Below, piece after piece: positions 58,540-64,000 of a stretch of 64,000 nucleotides of DNA. This DNA comes from Diorhabda sublineata (lineage: Eukaryota > Arthropoda > Insecta > Coleoptera > Chrysomelidae). How positions within the stretch are numbered: the first letter of the stretch is position 1; each line of letters starts with the position of its first letter. The DNA is taken from contig NC_079480.1 of NCBI RefSeq assembly GCF_026230105.1, positions 26,516,488-26,580,487 on the forward strand, read 5' to 3'. Below the pieces are notes generated by a model. The model had not been told where the DNA came from and made no database searches. It was given only the letters and a program-made list of their open reading frames with translations. The position numbers and the translations under genes are program-made.

Positions 58540-58955
58540 GTAAGAAAAATATTTTTTTTATTAGATATAGTATATTTGGTCCTATAAAATGAGGCCATTT
58601 CATATTTCTCAATATATTACTTGGTTTCAGCATGAAATGAATATAAGATATTTTTAGTTCACAAAAATTTTTAATTTCAATAGGGATAAAAATTATTAAA
58701 AACTATTTCAAAAGTGAAATAAAAAACAAGTAAATAAAAATAGCATAATTACATATCATCTACAACAAAGTAACAATATAATAATCAAAAAACAAATTGA
58801 TACATCAAAGAATGAAGCAGGCAAAAATTTGGAAGAAGACTCTAAAGCAAATCGAAAGCATTGCTACAAAACATTGAAAAATATGAGAACTGAGAAATAG
58901 CAGGACACGTATTTTTCAAAAAAATAAGAATGGCGAAATATAATAATACAAAGGT
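58540..58955 (+). other. Start of the intron after the kekkon-like exon
   Basis: It begins GTAAGAAAAAT. AT-rich with no coding signal. The next coding exon was not found up to 64000. Confidence 0.6.
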
Positions 58956-58964
58956 CTAAAGATG

Positions 58965-59365
58965 TAAGAAGAAATTGTACAAATTGACCTAACAGAAGAA
59001 TTAGAAATAAAAATTAATAAAGAGATAGAACATGTTATTACAGTAATAAGTAACAGTATTAAGTAACTTCAGAAATTATAAAGAATATGGGTAACAAAGA
59101 AAAAACATGTTTCAGAAGGCATTAATACTACCAATTTTCAAAAAAAGTGGTGCAAACGATTGCAGCGATACCGTGAAATAAAGTTAATCAGTACAGCGAA
59201 GAAAGCGATGGAAAAAATATTAGAGAAAATAATCAAGTTAATGGCAGAAAACATACCAGATTCTTTTAACGAAATTATCGTCTTCAGAAACTGGAAGTTA
59301 ACAAACGAAGAGGAACTCATACAAAAGGTGGAGAGAATATTACCTATAACTACTCAATCTTCTTC
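58965..59365 (+). mobile_element. LINE RT fragment, copy 1
   Basis: Reads ELEIKINKEIEHVI, then (shifted) KASGYDKVTSEI-like text, then LILPIFKKSGANDCSDT and KLISTAKKAMEKILEKIIKLMAE. This matches the RT palm entry region (PIFKKGD..DCSNYRGISL..AYKI). It corresponds to 60005-60300 in the second copy. It is cut at about 59365, where the antisense RTE begins. Confidence 0.7.
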
Positions 59366-59388
59366 TTTCTTCTTTTAATGCTTATCCA

Positions 59389-59970
59389 TTAATGGATGTT
59401 CGCGACCACATTTTTCATGGCTTCTCTATCTCTAGAGATATGGATCAATGTCTGAATATCTTGTATACCCGTCCACTGCCTCACGTTCCGTAACCATGAC
59501 ATTCTCTTCCGTTCCAATCCTCTCTTACCTTCAATCTTGCCCTCGACTATCAGCTGAAGGAATTGATATTTATAGCCTCGCATTATATGGCCAAGATATG
59601 CAATCTTTCGTTTCTTCACGATGTTAAAGAGTTCACGGTCTTTATTGATACGCCTGAGAATATCCTCATTCCTCACTTTGGCATTCCATGGTATCTTCGG
59701 GATTCTACGATATACCCACATTTCGAATGCCTCTAATTTGTTGATGTTTTTCACCTTAAAGGTCTAACCCTCCATCCCGTAAAGAAGCACTGACCAAACG
59801 TAGCACCGCACAAGTCTCAGTCTAAGATCAAGATCAAAGTCGGTACATGTAAATGCATTTTTAAATTTTATGAATGTACTTCGAGCTTGTTCAATTCGGC
59901 ATTTTATTTCACCGTCCGACGACCATTCTTCATAGAGCCATGTTCCTAGATATTTAAATTTTTAAATTTA
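59389..59970 (-). mobile_element. RTE-type LINE 3' end, 5'-truncated
   Basis: The minus frame 59389-59754 gives NKLEAFEMWVYRRIPKIPW, RNEDILRRI, KRKIAYLGHIMRGYKYQFLQLI, GKIEGKRGLERKRMSWLRNVRQWTG, the standard RTE C-terminus. The same frame extends to about 59970 (FKYLGTWLYEEWSSDGEI, LLYGMEG) through one stop where the family has Trp (EAWTLK). It lies antisense between two plus-strand copies of another LINE. Confidence 0.85.
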
Positions 59971-59974
59971 CTCA

Positions 59975-61165
59975 ATAATGAGTGAGAACATACAGAAGGA
60001 ATTATACAAATTGACATAACTGAACAATCAGATATAAAAATTAATGAAGAGATAAAACATGCAATTATACAACTAAAGAATGGAATTGCCTCAGGATATG
60101 ACAAAGTAACTTCAGAAATGATAAAAATAAGAGTCGAAAAGAAAAAGACATGCTGTTTTATATTCTCAATAAAGCTATAGAACAAGAAAAAACTGGCAGA
60201 AGGCATAAATAGTACCAATTTTCAAAAAAAAAATGATGCAAAAGACTGCAGCAACTACAAGGAAACTTATCCAATTATGAAAACGGGCAACCCATTACTG
60301 ATAATGGCTATCGTCTATTTTTACGTACGAGAAAGTAATGAATAATTCATCATTTTATTACTATCTCATTCATAAAAATAGGCTATAGAGTTGTTTTGGA
60401 AAGAATTAGATAACCAATAAACGACAAACTAAGCAAAAAACAAACTGGATTCAGAAGTGGTAACTCTTACAAACACGCAAACAAAAGAGCAAAACGAAAA
60501 TATATAGTTAAATTTTATATACTTTATAAAAGCATTTGACTCGACACACAGAAATGTGTGTTAGTTTGGATAATGATTGAAATAGAGGATAAAATGTGAG
60601 AAATTAACTGGAACCTAGCTGAGAAACTGGAGGACCTTGAATTTGCGGAAGATATATCTAATAACAACAAATAGAAATCCCATGCAAGATCATACAAGTT
60701 AGATAATAAGTTAACATGTATTTAGAAAGAGAAAAAGATTAAGTCGAGTACAAAAGGATGTACTGAAATTGAGATCGAAAGAAGAGAGGGTCTGGTGCAA
60801 AAGGCTTTTAAGTCACCGTATAAAAAATTTTCAGTCAAACAAGCAATGAACACCTTTGAAACATAAATGAAAGAGAGACAATACACTTAACGTTTACAAA
60901 GTTAAAATGGAAGTGATAGCTAAAACCAGCAACATACTTAAGCAAACAAGCATTGAACTACAGTATAATAGGAAAAAGAAAAAGAGACAAACCTTACTAA
61001 CATGGAGAAGAACTCTCAAGAACTGAAACAGATGAACTTAACATAAAAACAGATGGAAAGTACTAATTTAATAGAATTAGACGGAGGATAGCGACCTCAT
61101 CATTTTACCACAGCTGCCGAAACACTGACAAATACCCTTTGCTCCACTGAAAGGAAGATTTAGTA
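59975..61165 (+). mobile_element. LINE, copy 2, longer but decayed
   Basis: In order: INEEIKHAIIQLKNGIASGYDKVTSEMI (60030-60125), AKDCSNYKE (about 60235), DKLSKKQTGFRSGNSYKHA (about 60420-60475), the FIKAFDS palm motif A (about 60527), EDLEFAEDI in place of the YADD box (about 60630-60660), and a C-terminal tail GKRKRDKPY to KYPLLH (about 60970-61145). The YADD-like motif is destroyed (FAEDI) and many frameshifts are present. Confidence 0.7.
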
Positions 61166-61189
61166 GTTATCTGACAGCATACCGGTATA

Positions 61190-61560
61190 CAGGGTGTTTC
61201 GGGATTTGATGAAAAAATCTGGAGTCAGTAGATGACGTGGAAATAATGCTGTGACATAAAAAAATTTCTTATGCCAATTATAAGCATTAAAAGTTGCGGT
61301 TTTAGAACTTATATTTAAGTATATTTTTAAATCATGCATTCGAAAATTATGATTTTTTAATAGATAATTACGTATGTCCATGTATTGAGATAGAATATAT
61401 AATTCTACACTACTATCGGAAGGCCAGAGGCGGCTCAAAAAGGTTCGCTTTGTTTAACTCATAAAAAAATTTATGATTTAGGAGATATGTAGATCTTTGT
61501 ACATGCCAAGGAAACCGTTTGCCATAAAGATATATATTGAGGGAAATTCTCATAAATTGT
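61190..61560 (+). repeat. Left arm of a second large inverted repeat
   Basis: Contains GTGGAAATAATGCTGTGACA, ACTATCGGAAGGCCAGAGGC, GAGATATGTAGATCTTTGTA and CATGCCAAGGAAACCG. Each recurs as a complement, in mirrored order, in 61940-62240. It starts with ACAGGGTGTTTCGGGA, the form of many insect repeat ends. Confidence 0.75.
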
Positions 61561-61939
61561 AATTATTTATTCATAATACTATATACTGAATAATACCGTC
61601 TCGTGTGAAACCAGCTTTATCAATAAACATTTTTCCAACAAATGTATTATCAACTCGTTGTTTATCTAGAAACCAACGAGCGTAGGCCAACCTTGCTGGA
61701 TAATCCTCCACTTCTATGGCATGTATAGTTCGTTGTTGACCTTCGCCACCTCCACCACACTCCCTAAAATATCATTTCATTAAAAATAATGGCAACTAGT
61801 TTACTCAATTCTTCGATAGTATATAGTACAAACGTTTATTCTTTCATTCAGTAGTTCTCCAAGAAATGTTTGATTTTGTTTTAATATCTCCTGTAAGTTT
61901 TTTCTGTAAATAATAACAATTTATGATAATTTTCTTCAG
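61561..61939. other. Spacer of the second inverted repeat
   Basis: Contains a short non-repeat stretch, on the minus strand including GECGGGGEGQQRTIHAIE-like text (about 61700-61760). This resembles a transposase HTH region, but I cannot assign it. Confidence 0.35.
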
Positions 61940-62240
61940 AATGTCTCTTCATGGCGAACGGTTACCTTGGCATGTATAACGATCTAAAAATCTACATATC
62001 TCCATAAATTTGATCGAGTTAGCAAAAAGTACCTTTTTGATGAAAAATCGATTGAAAAATTAATTTTTGCATCTTTAGATTAAACAGGTTGTCCCTGTAA
62101 AAGTTCCAGATTGTTAACTATCGGGCATGAGCCGACCCTGGCCTTCAGGCCTATAACTCAGAAACGAGGGGTCGTGTGAGAATTTTTTTTGTCACAACAT
62201 TATTTCCACTCCCGATTTTAGAACATCATGTCTTATGTCT
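61940..62240 (-). repeat. Right arm of the second large inverted repeat
   Basis: Reverse-complement partner of 61190-61560, for example GGCGAACGGTTACCTTGGCA and GAGCCGACCCTGGCCTTCAG. Confidence 0.75.
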
Positions 62241-62244
62241 AATG

Positions 62245-63615
62245 ATATTACCACGCTTTTGGGACAATTTGAGATATTGAGTTAGAGCTCTACAGCATCC
62301 ACATAGAAGTCTAGTTGTACAGTGATTAAGAAGTACCGAAATAAGGGATCAAACTGAATAAGTTGCAATTAGAAACCTAATTTAAATTGTCCTAAGTGAA
62401 AGCACATCAATAATTTAAGTTAGGGGAGGTTTTAAGTTTTTTTAATAATAATTATGCATTTTCGTCCACTCAGTACTATTATTTCTATGGCTTTTTTAAT
62501 GCAATAGAAAAACGATTCATAGTTAGTTCATTAGAGAGTTTTATAACTTTGTTCTCATGTACATTTTTTATAAAATGCGTGAACTTTGAAGCGCAGTGTA
62601 TTTAGAAAATATTCTACTAGTACACCTTGAAATTATAACATATATCGCCCACATTTCTGTTTTGCCGTAATACATTTTATATAGTATATAAATTTTTTAC
62701 GTGCCAAACATACATCCAGATAATTTCTTTTCTCTTCGAGTAAACCCGAATTATGACATCGTAAAATATTTTTACGGAAAACAATTTCGCGGTTAGTTTA
62801 TGGTATTTGAAAAATTAAGCTGCTTTTTTCTTTGTTTACGTGAGACGTTTCGCCTAAAGGGACAATTATAATGAAAAAATATATCACGAGATCAAAAAAA
62901 AAAACATGCGAAAACATTATTTACCAGTACCCTAAGGTCGTATCAATGAAATTGATTAAAGATTAAGGGATTATTATATTATAGGGTGGCTAGAATAATA
63001 GGGGCTGTTTTCATTTAAGAAAACATTGTGAATATGGAGGTTTCTATCAAATTTATATCGGGGATGAATGTAGATCATCAAATAGAGTGAACAGGATGAA
63101 AGAAAAATATATAATCAAATGAAGTATACACGCGAGCAGTAATACTGACAGGACCGCACTAAGTAACAGTTGGTTTATTATTAATACTTCATGCTTATTA
63201 ATGAAATTTGTTAACAGAATATACAGTGTGTCGCATTTTTTTTTGAATTTTTAAACATTCATATAGAGTTAATAGGCTTTTTATTATAAGGGCTGTTCAA
63301 ATATGAAGAGTCAAGCGCTCTGACACATTCACAAAAATTTATTTTTTCACTAATTACTCATTTCTACCACCTATTGGGAAGTTTTCTGACGTCGCAAACT
63401 GGGGCAAAAAGGCTCTATACCTGGCAATCAATCAGGAACTCAATAATTATATGCCAAAGTTGATTATTATAAATAGAATATGTTATTACTACAAATAAAA
63501 CACATAGTCAACATTTTGAGTTTTATGTTAATTCAAAAAGACATCATCGTAAGACATAAATATTTTCTTCTAGTTATTTATTTACGTGATTATATATCCA
63601 TACAAAAAAGATACA
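62245..63615. other. AT-rich DNA, nothing recognised
   Basis: No supported gene or repeat is seen in this interval. Confidence 0.45.
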
Positions 63616-63627
63616 GCTATTACATTT

Positions 63628-64000
63628 CATCATCTTTTTCACTATCATCGTTGGCGTCATTAATGTTGTCAAAACCACAGCGTTGCTGAACTCCCGGTTT
63701 TAATAAATCCCTTGCCTCTTTAGGAAGGCACTCGATTTTTTTCTTTTGAAATTTTTTTCCACTGGTTAACGGGGTCGGAACTCAGTAAAAATGAATCATT
63801 TGAAGCTTGCGTTTGTCCAGTAGCTCTTAAACTCATTTGAGTGGCATAATTTAATACATTTATTGATGTAAACTCTCTCAAATGTTTTGTTTTTAGTCGT
63901 TTCGTTCGCTCGGAACCTAACCAATGGAATTTCTGAGCGACCTTTTTTCCTTTTAGGAGTCTCTACATCTTCTCTTATTGTAAATAAAATTGATGTATCA
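63628..64000 (-). pseudogene. ORF fragment running off the right edge, probably TE-derived
   Basis: On the minus strand two overlapping frames are unusually open. One starts beyond the window edge (REDVETPKRKKGRSEIPL). The next reads KVAQKFHWLGSERTKRLKTKHLREF, NVLNYATQMSLRATGQTQAS and SSDPVNQWK. After a poly-A frameshift it continues IECLPKEARDLLKPGVQQRCGFDNIN and ends in an acidic tail. The pattern GR(P)...SERTKR.KT..LR...A...LR..G is known to me from repetitive uncharacterised insect proteins. I infer a frameshifted transposon gene. Confidence 0.35.

Noticed and set aside
58540..58592. C-terminal extension of the kekkon-like frame to a stop
   Set aside because: Starts at a consensus donor (GTAAGA) and encodes AT-rich text unlike a Kekkon tail; treated as intron.

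Overview
This is an AT-rich (about 30% GC) stretch of animal nuclear DNA, almost certainly insect. The only gene I recognise is kekkon-like, a family of LRR plus immunoglobulin membrane proteins characteristic of insects. Short TTAGG-type repeats (the insect telomere unit) occur inside the sequence, and the repeats are typical insect ones: mariner, Tc1, PIF/Harbinger, hAT, Helitron, RTE and Jockey LINEs, and BEL-like LTRs. The order cannot be fixed from sequence; a large-genome insect such as a beetle is a guess. There is no sign of bacterial DNA, CRISPR arrays or operons, and I saw no rRNA or tRNA gene.

Host gene: one well-supported coding exon at 57072-58539 (+) carries almost all of a kekkon-like protein: signal peptide, LRRs, one Ig domain, one transmembrane helix and part of the tail. 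A clear splice acceptor precedes it and a clear donor ends it. Its 5' UTR exon(s) and the last coding exon(s) lie elsewhere. A GC-richer patch at about 24.7-25.3 kb, ending in a consensus donor, is my best candidate for the promoter and first exon. In that case 25.3-57.1 kb is one repeat-filled intron.

Layout: 0.6-2.5 kb holds transposase pieces, a mariner and a long-TIR MITE. 3.2-4.9 kb holds LINE remnants. 5.7-9.1 kb is a giant inverted repeat with arms of about 1.35 kb. 10.1-14.9 kb has a hairpin, a GC-rich TIR element, a mariner, a PIF/Harbinger deletion derivative and a decayed mariner. 15.8-18.9 kb is a hAT element with two other repeats nested in it. 20.9-23.7 kb has a mariner, a TTAA-flanked MITE and a Harbinger fragment. 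24.7-26.6 kb has the promoter candidate and a MITE cluster. 27.4-32.8 kb has Tc1, mariner and TE-protein fragments and two MITEs with clean target duplications. 34-40.9 kb has TIR elements, a second MADF-bearing element, a Helitron helicase remnant and DDE transposases. 43-46.5 kb has a mariner, a dispersed repeat and a short LTR element. 48-56.8 kb has RTE and Jockey LINEs, a mariner, a transposase split by a LINE insertion and a Tc1 element. 58.9-62.2 kb has nested LINEs and another inverted repeat. A TE-like ORF runs off the right edge.

No transposase or reverse transcriptase frame here is intact, so the mobile DNA looks inactive. I found no convincing undescribed functional system. The items most worth a second look are the two giant inverted repeats, the two MADF-exon-carrying mini-elements, the cleanly nested hAT/PIF insertion and the candidate distant promoter.
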